From Brachyspira hampsonii (lineage in GTDB: Bacteria > Spirochaetota > Brachyspiria > Brachyspirales > Brachyspiraceae): 64,000 nucleotides of DNA. Below the pieces are notes generated by a model, which was given only the letters and a program-made list of their open reading frames with translations, ran no database searches and had not been told where the DNA came from. The position numbers and the translations under genes were made by a program. This document shows positions 1 through 8,427 of the stretch, piece by piece (position 1 is the stretch's first letter; each line of letters opens with the position of its first letter). The stretch spans positions 2,728,001 through 2,792,000 of the forward strand of contig NZ_CP019914.1 of NCBI RefSeq assembly GCF_002214805.1, read 5' to 3'.

Positions 1-292
1 TCGCTTCTATTCTCGTAATAATCTAAAATTCTTTTATTATTTTTTCTTACTATTATTAATAAAAATTGTTTATGCATTCATAAAAAGTATAGAAAATAAA
101 TTTTATATACGCTTACAATTTTTAGCTTCCTAGCATTTAAAATTTTATTATTACTAATGATAAAAACTATACATTATTATCGGAATATAAATTATAAAAA
201 ATATTTATACACATATTAAATTTCTCTATAAAAAAATTATATTGCCGTTAATATTATGTTTATTAAACATATTTATGGGGTATTAATATTTT
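1..292. other. AT-rich intergenic region
   Basis: No credible reading frame, RNA gene or terminator is visible here. The last part (271-291) is a 21-nt sequence that recurs inside the following gene at 468-488; see the findings. Confidence 0.6.
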
Positions 293-634
293 ATGATAAT
301 TATAAAGGAAAGCATTGAAGCTGCAGAAATAAAAAATATGCTTGGAAATTTTTTTACAGATATGGTTAAGGGTGTCGTTGATATAGAAAAAAATGAATTA
401 GCTTTGGATGCAGAACTTCATAGCGATTTAGAATCTTTACTTATAGAAAATGGTTCTTCACAACATAATTTATGGGGTATTAATATTTACCCTGAATTAG
501 ATGATGAAGATTTTATAGAGTTTGATTCTTTAATTAATATAAGACCTTCTGATAATAATAGAAGCAGATATGTAGAAGATGAAAATATTAGAAATAAAAT
601 AATAGAAATATTAAATAATTTAATCATTAAGTAA
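293..634 (+). CDS. DUF5674 family protein
   Basis: A 113-residue soluble protein that I recognise as the DUF5674 family from its conserved stretches: VDIEKNELALDAELHSDLE (about residues 29-47), NLWGINIYPE (59-68), FDSLINIRPS with NRSR (about 77-92), and a C-terminal IRNKIIEILN. The length fits the family. Its biochemical role is not known to me. The stop codon overlaps the start of the next gene by one base (TAATG), so the two are probably translated together. No membrane segment or signal peptide is seen. Confidence 0.8.
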   Translation: MIIIKESIEAAEIKNMLGNFFTDMVKGVVDIEKNELALDAELHSDLESLLIENGSSQHNLWGINIYPELDDEDFIEFDSLINIRPSDNNRSRYVEDENIRNKIIEILNNLIIK

Positions 635-981
635 TGGGTATATTTATGAGTTATATGCATAAAGATTCGGCAAATGGAAAATGGAAAACTTTAAGTCTTG
701 CAGAACAGATGGCTAATATTGGAAGCGAAGTTTACAGAGCAATAAAATTTAAAAAGAAAAATAATTCTGAATATTCTAAAAATGCTGCATACAGAGCTTT
801 GGAGCTTATAGATTTAACTATATTAGCTCAGTATAAAAAACATAGTATAAAAGAGTTTACAAGATTAAGAGAAGTTTTATGCGATTATTTGCTTGGAGAT
901 AATGAATATAATACAGATGAAAGTATTATGAAATATTTTGATAGTTTTGCTTATATATCGGCAAAAAGAAAAGGAAAATAA
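634..981 (+). CDS. small helical (four-helix-bundle type) protein, partner of DUF5674
   Basis: A 115-residue, probably all-helical protein. The segment SLAEQMANIGSEVYRAIKF followed by SKNAAYRALELIDLTI and REVLCDYLLGDNEY matches a small family that I have seen encoded directly next to DUF5674 genes. Molecular function is unknown. Two starts are possible. ATG at 634 overlaps the upstream stop, and ATG at 646 (residue 5) follows GGGTAT; the longer form is kept because of the TAATG overlap. The pair looks like a two-gene module, but a toxin-antitoxin or other role is only speculation. Confidence 0.65.
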   Translation: MGIFMSYMHKDSANGKWKTLSLAEQMANIGSEVYRAIKFKKKNNSEYSKNAAYRALELIDLTILAQYKKHSIKEFTRLREVLCDYLLGDNEYNTDESIMKYFDSFAYISAKRKGK

Positions 982-1104
982 AATAACCAGAATAAAATTA
1001 AGAGTTTTTATTTTTTATAATATTTCAATTTATCATAATTTTTAATGCAGCTTCTAATTCTTTATTATACAAACAATATTATTAAAAATCGTCTTTACTC
1101 TTAA

Positions 1105-1941
1105 TCATTCTTTAGTTTTACCTATGATAGCCTGTTGGCATATATCATTATATCTCGTATCTCTTTTTCTTTTTTCTATTATTACTATGCCGTCATAATA
1201 GTGAATAGAGTAGGTGCTGTCTGTAAAGGCATTTGGAAATAAATCATCTTCTTCTGTAGCCCAATATGCATTAAGATAATCTATTAAATTTTTTGTATAT
1301 TCTATGTATGAATTAGGATTTTTATAACCGCCTCCAAAATTTGGCCAATATGAAGTATAAACATCTTCGCATAAATAAAGTCCGTCATCTTTTATATGTT
1401 CATACATCTCTTCAAAAGTTATAATTTGCTGATTCATTCTATGTCCGCCGTCATCTATTAAAATATCTAATTTTGGAATTTGACTTTTTACTTCTTTTAA
1501 AAAATATCTGTCATCTTGAGAGCCTATAAATATTTTTATATTATCCTGTTCAAATTGTTTGCATTTAGGATTTTTATCTATTGCATATATATGAACATTA
1601 GCTTCAGGGTTATTGTTTCTGAAATATTCTCTCCACATCTTTACAGCTCCGCCGCTTCCTACACCAATTTCCATCATATTGATATCTTTACCCCTATATT
1701 TTGAAAAATGTCTTTCATATATATCAAAAAAAGGAAGATGTTTAAAAATTGCCTCTCCTTTATTATTCAAAAAGTAATTATGCAAATCATATTTAGACTG
1801 ATCATCATCATTATTTATGAGTATATCTCTAATAGTTTCTAACTTTCTTTTATCTTCTTCACTGTCGCTTTTTACAAGTAAAAGATTTTTATGTTTTTTC
1901 ACTCTTAATTTTTTTATTTCGGACTTTTTACCTTTTTTCAT
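1105..1941 (-). CDS. class I SAM-dependent methyltransferase
   Basis: A 278-residue protein with a lysine-rich N-terminus of about 30 residues. A Rossmann methyltransferase core follows: motif I MMEIGVGSGGAVKMW near residue 90, an acidic strand end IYAIDKNP near 118, and LDILIDDGGHRMNQQ near 155. The DDGGH pattern is typical of the CmcI/MycE-like O-methyltransferases that act on sugars or other small molecules, so a sugar or cell-surface substrate is plausible but not shown. GAGGCAAGC lies before the ATG as a ribosome site. It stands alone, with glycosyltransferases a few kilobases away. Confidence 0.75.
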   Translation of the reverse strand: MKKGKKSEIKKLRVKKHKNLLLVKSDSEEDKRKLETIRDILINNDDDQSKYDLHNYFLNNKGEAIFKHLPFFDIYERHFSKYRGKDINMMEIGVGSGGAVKMWREYFRNNNPEANVHIYAIDKNPKCKQFEQDNIKIFIGSQDDRYFLKEVKSQIPKLDILIDDGGHRMNQQIITFEEMYEHIKDDGLYLCEDVYTSYWPNFGGGYKNPNSYIEYTKNLIDYLNAYWATEEDDLFPNAFTDSTYSIHYYDGIVIIEKRKRDTRYNDICQQAIIGKTKE

Positions 1942-2218
1942 CTGCTTGCCTCAAATTAATAAATACAGTTAATATTATGTTAATTCTTTATACTATAAAA
2001 TTTTAAATTGTCAAGAATATAAAATGTTGTTAAAAGTGAATATAAAGTGAATATATTGAAGATTTTAAAGTTTAAAATATAAGCAATACTTTCTATTAAA
2101 TTAATACTTGTTATTTTATATTTATTACATAATCGTATTTTAAATATTATTTATTGAATAATAAAATAAAATAGTTTATCATTTATTAAAGATGATATTT
2201 ATTTTTTAGGTTTGAATT
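1942..2218. other. intergenic region
   Basis: This AT-rich spacer lies between divergent genes and presumably carries both promoters. No clear consensus promoter, repeat or RNA structure was picked out. Confidence 0.5.
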
Positions 2219-2812
2219 ATGAATAATCATATTAATGAGATTATAGAACTTTCTAATTATAATCAGAATAAAGCATTTAATATTATAAAAGAACTTGATA
2301 TTGAAAATGCTTTTAAAAATATTGGTGCTAGAGTTAATTTAGTAGGTTCTTTAAAAATGGGACTTTTAATGAAAAATAAAGATATTGATTTTCATGTTTA
2401 TACTTCTGAATTAAATATAGAAAAAAGTTTTTATGCTATATCTAAAATAGCTTCAAATAAAAATATACGAAAAGTTACATATACAAATTCAATATATACA
2501 GATGAGCATTGTATAGAGTGGCATTTATTTTATGAATACAGTGAATATGAAATTTGGCAGATTGATATTATTCATATACTAGAAGGATCTTATTATGACG
2601 GATATTTTGAAAAAGCTGCTGATGATATAATAAATATGCTTACTGAAGAAAAAAGAAATATAATATTAAAATTAAAATATGAAACTCCTGATGATATAAA
2701 AATAATGGGTATAGAATATTATAAAGCCGTTTTACAAAATAACATTACAACATTTGAAGACTTTATCGAATGGAGAGATAAACAATTTTTTAATGGTATA
2801 ATAAAGTTTTAA
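2219..2812 (+). CDS. nucleotidyltransferase-fold protein of unknown function
   Basis: A 197-residue soluble protein. Residues about 42-60 (GSLKMGLLMKNKDIDFHVY) have the nucleotidyltransferase signature GS-x(n)-DxD (D57, D59). A third acidic position could be supplied by IWQIDIIHI near residue 118. This suggests the Pol-beta fold used by aminoglycoside, lincosamide or tRNA nucleotidyltransferases. No specific family is recognised and the substrate is unknown. It ends one base from the stop of the convergent membrane protein at 2813. Confidence 0.5.
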   Translation: MNNHINEIIELSNYNQNKAFNIIKELDIENAFKNIGARVNLVGSLKMGLLMKNKDIDFHVYTSELNIEKSFYAISKIASNKNIRKVTYTNSIYTDEHCIEWHLFYEYSEYEIWQIDIIHILEGSYYDGYFEKAADDIINMLTEEKRNIILKLKYETPDDIKIMGIEYYKAVLQNNITTFEDFIEWRDKQFFNGIIKF

Positions 2813-4078
2813 TTATATTCTATAAATAAAAATAGTTATAATATTTAATAAAGCATATAAGCAAATATAGTTTATATATTTATTTTTTGTATAGTTTATA
2901 TTTTCTATAAAATATATTATAGGTACGAATCCTAAAGTAAATGATGAATAAAAATAATGAGGTCTTCCAGCTCCTATATTGGCAAGCATATAGAATACTA
3001 TAGAAGTTATTACATATACAATATAGAATAATAATAAATCTTTTAATGTATTTGTTTTTTTATCATTATCTGTTAACATCTTTTTAGTAAAGAAATGTTT
3101 ATAAGCATAAATTAATGCTGTTGAAGCAAATACAAATGATAATATATAAAATATAAAATTAAAAATATATAAAGGATTATTTCCAAAATAACTGTTTATT
3201 ATATCCTTTATTCCATTTACATATTTATTTCCAGGTTCATTTGTAGTGAAAAGGAATATTGAATAAATTTGAGGCGGCTGTATTATATTGACAGCATCTA
3301 TTTCCGATTTTCTTCCAAATATTTTTAATATGCTTTCAAAATTATTTTGAAATTGATATATTAAATAAGGAAGATAAGTTAAAAATGATATGAATACTCC
3401 TATAGACAATGGTATTATATTTTCTTTTGTATCTTTTTTCCATCTTATTATTAAGAATACTATAAGAGATGGGATTAGAGAAAAGAAATTTGAAAAATGG
3501 CATTGTGCTGATAATGCTAATATTGGAAACAGCAAAACAGCATATATGAATTTTTTTTCATTAAATAAATATTCATAAAGTACAGGTAAAAAAATAAAAG
3601 ATAGTATTAATGGATTATGGGGATTATATATATTATTTCCGGCATTTAAGAAATATACATTAACAGACATAAGCATTAAAATAATACTAAATGTGGTTAG
3701 CGAAAATCTTTTATAAAGCCAAATAAAAAATATAATACTTGCTAATATAGAAATGAGCATATTAATAAATCTTGCTCCTTCATAGGTTCTTCCGCCTATA
3801 AGATATTTTAGCATATACGATAAATAAAAATATCCTCCGGGAACTCTTGAATTCTCTTCACTATAATATGTATCTGGAGTATTTAGAAAAACACCTTCTA
3901 TGGGAAATCTCTTTTCTTTTATATGTTTTTCTGTTTGATAGAATTGGTACTGCTCATCTAGTCTTGGAGGTTTTCCTATTATTGATTTATTATAGATATA
4001 AAATCTTAAAAATATTCCCATTATAATTGCTATTATTGAAAGTATTATTAATGATTTTTTATCATTTAAATTTAACAT
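2813..4078 (-). CDS. multi-pass membrane glycosyltransferase (PMT/ArnT-like)
   Basis: A 421-residue integral membrane protein with about ten or more hydrophobic segments. The large first periplasmic loop has KPPRLDEQYQFYQTEK (about residues 36-51), with the Asp position typical of GT-C (GT39/GT83) lipid-phosphosugar glycosyltransferases. It also has a SRVPGGYFYLSYML motif near residue 77. Such enzymes move a sugar from a polyprenyl carrier to a surface lipid or protein. Its start overlaps the end of the upstream GT2 gene by 7 bases, so the two form an operon and probably act in one pathway. The acceptor is unknown. Confidence 0.65.
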   Translation of the reverse strand: MLNLNDKKSLIILSIIAIIMGIFLRFYIYNKSIIGKPPRLDEQYQFYQTEKHIKEKRFPIEGVFLNTPDTYYSEENSRVPGGYFYLSYMLKYLIGGRTYEGARFINMLISILASIIFFIWLYKRFSLTTFSIILMLMSVNVYFLNAGNNIYNPHNPLILSFIFLPVLYEYLFNEKKFIYAVLLFPILALSAQCHFSNFFSLIPSLIVFLIIRWKKDTKENIIPLSIGVFISFLTYLPYLIYQFQNNFESILKIFGRKSEIDAVNIIQPPQIYSIFLFTTNEPGNKYVNGIKDIINSYFGNNPLYIFNFIFYILSFVFASTALIYAYKHFFTKKMLTDNDKKTNTLKDLLLFYIVYVITSIVFYMLANIGAGRPHYFYSSFTLGFVPIIYFIENINYTKNKYINYICLYALLNIITIFIYRI

Positions 4079-4911
4079 TTTTTATCCTTATAAACATTTT
4101 CTTTTTTTGATATATTAAATTTTGAAAGTATATAAACAATGCCTATTAAGAATCTTAAGAAGTACATAGATATTGAGTAAATAGGGTGGGCTAATAGTTT
4201 TTTCCATTTACCATTTTCTATATAAACAACAATATAACGATAAAACATTCCAAATTGTTTTTTTGTAGTTTTATCATGTCCCCATTTTTTGAAGTAGTTA
4301 TCAAAATTTGAAGCATAGTAACTTTTTTTTACTATATATTGTTTTAGAGTATGATTTTCATGATGATATAATGGGGATTTTATTATGTCAGTTTTTCCTA
4401 TTTTTTTTATTCTTCTGTCTATATCCCAATCTTCAGTACCATTTAAGTTTAGGTCAAAGCCTCCTATTTTTATAAATGCCTCTTTCCTAAAGAATCTTAC
4501 AGCATCTATGACAGTAGCATCATAAAATGAACGTTCAAAACTTCTTACTCTATTAAAAAAACTTTTTCCGTAAATTTTTTCAGGTATATAAATAGCCTGT
4601 ACATCCTTATCATTTTCAAAAATTTCCAAGCATTCTGTTATAACATTTTCTGATAAAGTCATATCAACATCTAAAAATCCTATTATTTCGCCGCCTGACA
4701 TTTCAGCCCCATAATTTCTTTGTGCCGATCGTTCAGGACCTTTAATAAAAGTTTTAGCACCTAATGTTTCAGCTATTTCTACTGTTTTGTCAGTTGAATT
4801 ATTATCTACCAATATTATTTCAGTATCTTTATAATTAGAATTTTTTACAGCATTTATACAATCAGCTATAAAATTTTCTGAGTTTTTAGTTGTGATGATT
4901 ATACTTACCAT
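4072..4911 (-). CDS. family 2 glycosyltransferase
   Basis: A 279-residue GT-A fold enzyme. It opens with MVSIIITTKNSENFIADCINAV and has EIILVDNNSTDKTVEIA (nucleotide binding), GFLDVDMTL (DxD metal site near residue 78) and GTEDWDIDRRIKK (ED motif of inverting GT2 enzymes, near 158). A C-terminal hydrophobic stretch near residues 250-265 may anchor it to the membrane. It probably passes a sugar to a lipid carrier that the GT-C protein encoded next to it (overlapping by 7 bases) then uses. Confidence 0.82.
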   Translation of the reverse strand: MVSIIITTKNSENFIADCINAVKNSNYKDTEIILVDNNSTDKTVEIAETLGAKTFIKGPERSAQRNYGAEMSGGEIIGFLDVDMTLSENVITECLEIFENDKDVQAIYIPEKIYGKSFFNRVRSFERSFYDATVIDAVRFFRKEAFIKIGGFDLNLNGTEDWDIDRRIKKIGKTDIIKSPLYHHENHTLKQYIVKKSYYASNFDNYFKKWGHDKTTKKQFGMFYRYIVVYIENGKWKKLLAHPIYSISMYFLRFLIGIVYILSKFNISKKENVYKDKKC

Positions 4912-5020
4912 TTATTTACCAATTTTTATTTATGATTGATAAATAATATATTCATAATAAAAAAATAACAATATTATTTAACTATTTTTAATTTTTAAAA
5001 GGTATAATTATAAAAATTAA

Positions 5021-5354
5021 GCGGAGCTATAAGCCGTATTCTGTCATTTAAGGTAAACATTTATCTTGATATTATATTGCTATAATATTCCAGCGAGCCA
5101 CCTGAAACTTAGGAAAAGGGCAATCCGTTTCTGTTTGCTCTTGCCTCTCATGGGGTTTACACTGCCATTCATGTCGCCACAAATGCGGTATGCTCTTACC
5201 ATGCCTTTTCACCCTTACCAAATCGGCGGTATATTTTCTGCTGCACTTTCCATAGACTTTCGTCTTCAAGCCGTTAGCTTGCATGATGCCCTTTAGAGGT
5301 ACGGACTTTCCTCAGTATTAGTTACTTAAATACCGCGTTTACCCGCTCCGCATG
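5021..5354 (-). ncRNA. rnpB: RNase P RNA (bacterial type A)
   Basis: This is the catalytic RNA that matures tRNA 5' ends. Read on the minus strand, it has the hallmark GAGGAAAGTCC (plus-strand 5303-5313) near the 5' end and ACAGAATACGGCTTATAGC near the 3' end. Helix P1 is visible: GCGGAGC (5345-5351) pairs with GCTCCGC (5021-5027). The local G+C is clearly higher than in the surroundings. Open frames across it on both strands are artefacts of this composition. Ends are set from P1 and may be off by a few bases. Confidence 0.95.
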
Positions 5355-5360
5355 CCGATT

Positions 5361-5389
5361 ACTCTATTATGAAAATCATAAAATGTCAA
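5361..5389 (-). promoter_or_regulatory. rnpB promoter
   Basis: On the minus strand there is TTGACA (5384-5389), then a 17-nt spacer, then TAGAGT (5361-5366) as a fair -10. This would start transcription near 5354, exactly at the base of helix P1. Confidence 0.6.
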
Positions 5390-5422
5390 TCATAATTTTT
5401 ATTTAATTAACAAATTCAATAC

Positions 5423-5620
5423 CGCACGATAAATAATATGAAAAATATAAATAAGTTATAATTCATAATATTATTAATATTAAAAAAATTATTAACCGTG
5501 CGTTTAGTTAATTATAAATCTAATCAAAACTTGGGCGGGTATGCTTTTTTGTTTGAAGCAGTAAGGAAATAAAGATTAAAATTGAAAATAAAATAATAAA
5601 GATATAGGGTGGGGGTGTAA
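5423..5620 (+). repeat. dispersed structured repeat, copy 1
   Basis: Ordered landmarks are CGCACG (5423), its complement CGTGCG (5497), TTGGGCGGGTATGCTTTTTT (5531) and TATAGGGTGGGG (5603). The same landmarks recur with nearly the same spacing at 32043-32276. This copy lies between rnpB and a nuclease gene and lacks the C-rich end of copy 2. Confidence 0.75.
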
Positions 5621-5643
5621 ATAATTTCTTAATAATAAATTAA

Positions 5644-5679
5644 TTGATTTTTTTATGCTTGTTTATTATACTCAATATA
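5644..5679 (+). promoter_or_regulatory. leaderless promoter of the PDDEXK nuclease gene
   Basis: TTGATT (5644-5649), a 17-nt spacer and TATACT (5667-5672) put +1 at 5679, the A of an ATG. This fixes the start of the following gene at 5679, not at the in-frame ATG at 5655, which lies inside the promoter. Confidence 0.65.
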
Positions 5680-7100
5680 TGAATACAGAAATTATTGAAA
5701 ATACATTATTAACTTTAATAAATGAATTTAAAAAAGATGAAGAAGAAAAATATAATGCATTAGAAAATACTATAAAGTCTATACATAAATCATTTTTGGA
5801 GGAAGAAGAATTAAAAACGAATATATTAAATAAATTTCTTCCTCAAATAAAAATAGTAATAAAAGAAATAAAAGAAGAAATGAAAAAATATCCTCCGCAG
5901 ATTTGTATATTTGATGCAGTAAATTTACAAAGATATGAAAACTATAATAGTAATTTACTTGCTAAACTCTTTGAAGTAAATATAGAGTATGAAGGTAGTC
6001 AATTAAGTTTTATAAAAGATTTTTTAATATATTTGCATAATAAATTTAATTGGAATTACGGATTAAATAGTATTGAAGAAATAAATCATTCAGATATAAG
6101 AATAAAAAGAGAAGAGTATGCAGAGAGTAGAAGAATAGATTTGTTTATATCTTATAAAAAAGAGTTTGCAATTATTATAGAAAATAAAATATATGCTAAA
6201 GAGCAGAAAAATCAATTAGAGGATTATTATAATAAGAAAAAAGATAATTATAAAAAATTATATATGATTTTTCTCAATCCTTCAGGTTATGAATCTTATA
6301 CTTTATCAGAAGAATCAAAAAAAGAACTTGGAGATAATTTTCAAACATTAAAACATAGCGATATAGCTTTATGGCTTGAGAATATTTTAGAAAATGAAAA
6401 GTATTATTTTTTGCATGAGAAAAATATTTTATTTAAAGATAATGATAATAAATATATAAGAGATTATAGGCTTTTGAAATCTGCTATGATACAGACCATA
6501 CATAATGCCAACATGTTAAGCAATAATACAAAGGAGCTTGATATGACAAAAGAAAAAATACAAAACTTATTAAAAGAAAATATTTTTAAAGACATACAAA
6601 CAGTAGAAGAGGTTGATGAGTATATAACTATTTTTAATAATGTTACATCTTTATTAACTGAAAAAAGAAAAGAAATTGATATAAAAAATAACATAAATAT
6701 ATTCGGTAAATCTGAATATATAAAAAAAATTAAAGATTACCTTACATTAAAAAATATACAAAATATTGATGAGTTATCTGAAGAAAAAATTATAGAAAAT
6801 GTTATAAAAAAGAGTGATTCTGTAATTTTAAATATAAAAGTTAAATATGATATTGTTGTAACATTAGAAACGCATTATAATAAGGATAAGCCTTATTATA
6901 TTTCTATATGTACAGAAAAATATAAAAATGAAGTAAGAAAACTACATGATATTATAAATGATATAAATAGTACATTTAATAAATTCCAACAAGATGAACA
7001 TTGGATTTATTGGGATTATATAGATACAGAAAAATATAGTCCTGAAGAAATTGCTGAAGCTATGATTAAGCTTTATAATATTTTGACAGAGAAGTTATAA
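5679..7100 (+). CDS. PD-(D/E)XK nuclease superfamily protein (PDDEXK_4 type)
   Basis: A 473-residue protein. The nuclease core lies at about residues 140-190 (RRIDLFISYKKEFAIIIENK, then KEQKNQLEDYY), giving the D-x(n)-E-x-K catalytic pattern and the conserved Gln-containing helix of the PDDEXK_4 family. The C-terminal half is lysine/glutamate-rich with predicted helices and no recognised domain. Such proteins are found as solitary accessory genes and may act in DNA defence or repair; the target is unknown. The start is chosen from the promoter. It stands alone behind a dispersed repeat, which fits a mobile or accessory gene. Confidence 0.75.
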   Translation: MNTEIIENTLLTLINEFKKDEEEKYNALENTIKSIHKSFLEEEELKTNILNKFLPQIKIVIKEIKEEMKKYPPQICIFDAVNLQRYENYNSNLLAKLFEVNIEYEGSQLSFIKDFLIYLHNKFNWNYGLNSIEEINHSDIRIKREEYAESRRIDLFISYKKEFAIIIENKIYAKEQKNQLEDYYNKKKDNYKKLYMIFLNPSGYESYTLSEESKKELGDNFQTLKHSDIALWLENILENEKYYFLHEKNILFKDNDNKYIRDYRLLKSAMIQTIHNANMLSNNTKELDMTKEKIQNLLKENIFKDIQTVEEVDEYITIFNNVTSLLTEKRKEIDIKNNINIFGKSEYIKKIKDYLTLKNIQNIDELSEEKIIENVIKKSDSVILNIKVKYDIVVTLETHYNKDKPYYISICTEKYKNEVRKLHDIINDINSTFNKFQQDEHWIYWDYIDTEKYSPEEIAEAMIKLYNILTEKL

Positions 7101-7176
7101 TTATTAAATATACACTTATTATATATTGAAATTTTTTTAATTTTGTAAAAATTAGTTTTTATGTTTTTAATATTTT

Positions 7177-7280
7177 CGTACTTCGTAGAACGCACAGTTC
7201 TTTTATGACGAATGTCCGCCTGCGACCGAAGGAAGTACCGTTAGGTATGGTGTTGGCAGCAACTTTGACGAAGTCTCGGA
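7177..7280. repeat. GC-rich island related to the 62.6-kb element
   Basis: This intergenic patch has much higher G+C than its surroundings. It shares the block TTCTTTT...TGTCCGCC (7198-7220) with 62658-62678, and GTACTTCG with CGAAGGAAGTAC forms an inverted repeat. It codes for no convincing protein and is probably a degenerate member of a dispersed repeat family. Confidence 0.5.
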
Positions 7281-7351
7281 AAAAAAGTTGATAATTCTAT
7301 ATAAAGACATCAGTTGACAAACTTAAAAATTTTCAGTACATACTATATTTT

Positions 7352-8119
7352 CTATCTAATTATATCTATTAATATTTTTAATGTAGTAAGTAGTGATATA
7401 GTTACAAATATAGGTTTTATAACTTTTATTCCTTTTTTAATTGCAAACTTAGCACCAAAGTAGGTGGATATCATTATAAAAGGTATAACAAATATTCCAG
7501 CCATATAATTAACCTTTCCCTCTATTGCAAATATTATCAATGAACATAAATTGCTTGTAAAATTCAAAGCCTTGGCATTACCAGATGCAAGAAGAAAATC
7601 CATTTTATAATACATAACAAAAAACATTATTAAAAAACTTCCTGTTCCGGGACCGAATACTGCATCATAAAAACCCAAAAGAAAAGCAAAAAACATACCG
7701 ACTATATAATTTTTTCTTTTTAAATTATTTTCATAAAATAGGTTATCGGTTCCAAAAGTTTTAGAAAATAAAGTATAAATACCAACTGCTAAAATAAGTA
7801 TCATTATTAAAGGCTGCAATATTTTAGCATCTATTAATACTATAACCTGAACGCCTACAATAGAACCTAATATTGTCATAGGTATTAAAAATTTTATTAG
7901 TTTAGTTGTAAGTTTACCATTTTTGAAAAATGTAAAAGCAGAAACTATAGCTCCGGATGTTGAAGTGAATTTGTTTGTAGCTAATGCCGTATGCGGAGGA
8001 ACTCCCGCTATTAAATATGCCGGAAGACTTATAAGTCCGCCTCCTCCAGCTGCTGCATCCACAAAACCTGCTATTGAACAGCCTATAATTACTATAATTA
8101 AATTCTCTATACTCAGCAT
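7352..8119 (-). CDS. TauE/SafE family permease
   Basis: A 255-residue inner-membrane protein with about eight hydrophobic segments. The N-terminal GFVDAAAGGGGLISLPAYL and TALATNKFTST are the signature of the TauE/SafE (DUF81) sulfite/organosulfonate exporter family; the second half-repeat carries FYDAVFGPGTGSFLI and SGNAKALNFTSN. These transporters move anions such as sulfite, sulfoacetate or taurine products. The substrate cannot be told from the sequence, and no sulfur genes lie nearby. Confidence 0.85.
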   Translation of the reverse strand: MLSIENLIIVIIGCSIAGFVDAAAGGGGLISLPAYLIAGVPPHTALATNKFTSTSGAIVSAFTFFKNGKLTTKLIKFLIPMTILGSIVGVQVIVLIDAKILQPLIMILILAVGIYTLFSKTFGTDNLFYENNLKRKNYIVGMFFAFLLGFYDAVFGPGTGSFLIMFFVMYYKMDFLLASGNAKALNFTSNLCSLIIFAIEGKVNYMAGIFVIPFIMISTYFGAKFAIKKGIKVIKPIFVTISLLTTLKILIDIIR

Positions 8120-8427
8120 AATAGAACACCGCTAATTTATTTTTTTTTATTGATTAAAAATATTATACCTATGTTAATTTTTTGTCAAATCATATTCGTA
8201 AATTTATTTATTATAAAATGTATTTTAAAAATTCTTATTTTTTATTATTGCTAATAAAAATTGTTAATATCTTAGTGTAAATAAAAAAATTATAACTTAT
8301 GTAATTAAAAGCAGTTATTAATAATAAAAAATTCTTATTGATTTATTTTTATATGTTGTATATTATATAATTATGTAAAGTAAACATAATATAATCAGAA
8401 TAATATGAAAGTATAAAGGAAGAACTT
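8120..8427. other. intergenic region
   Basis: This AT-rich gap lies between divergent genes. Only the AAGGAAG ribosome site of the next gene is recognisable; no repeat or RNA structure is seen. Confidence 0.5.

Noticed and set aside
5066-5296. Open frames on both strands, 70-76 codons
   Set aside because: They lie inside the RNase P RNA and arise from its higher G+C; no protein features.
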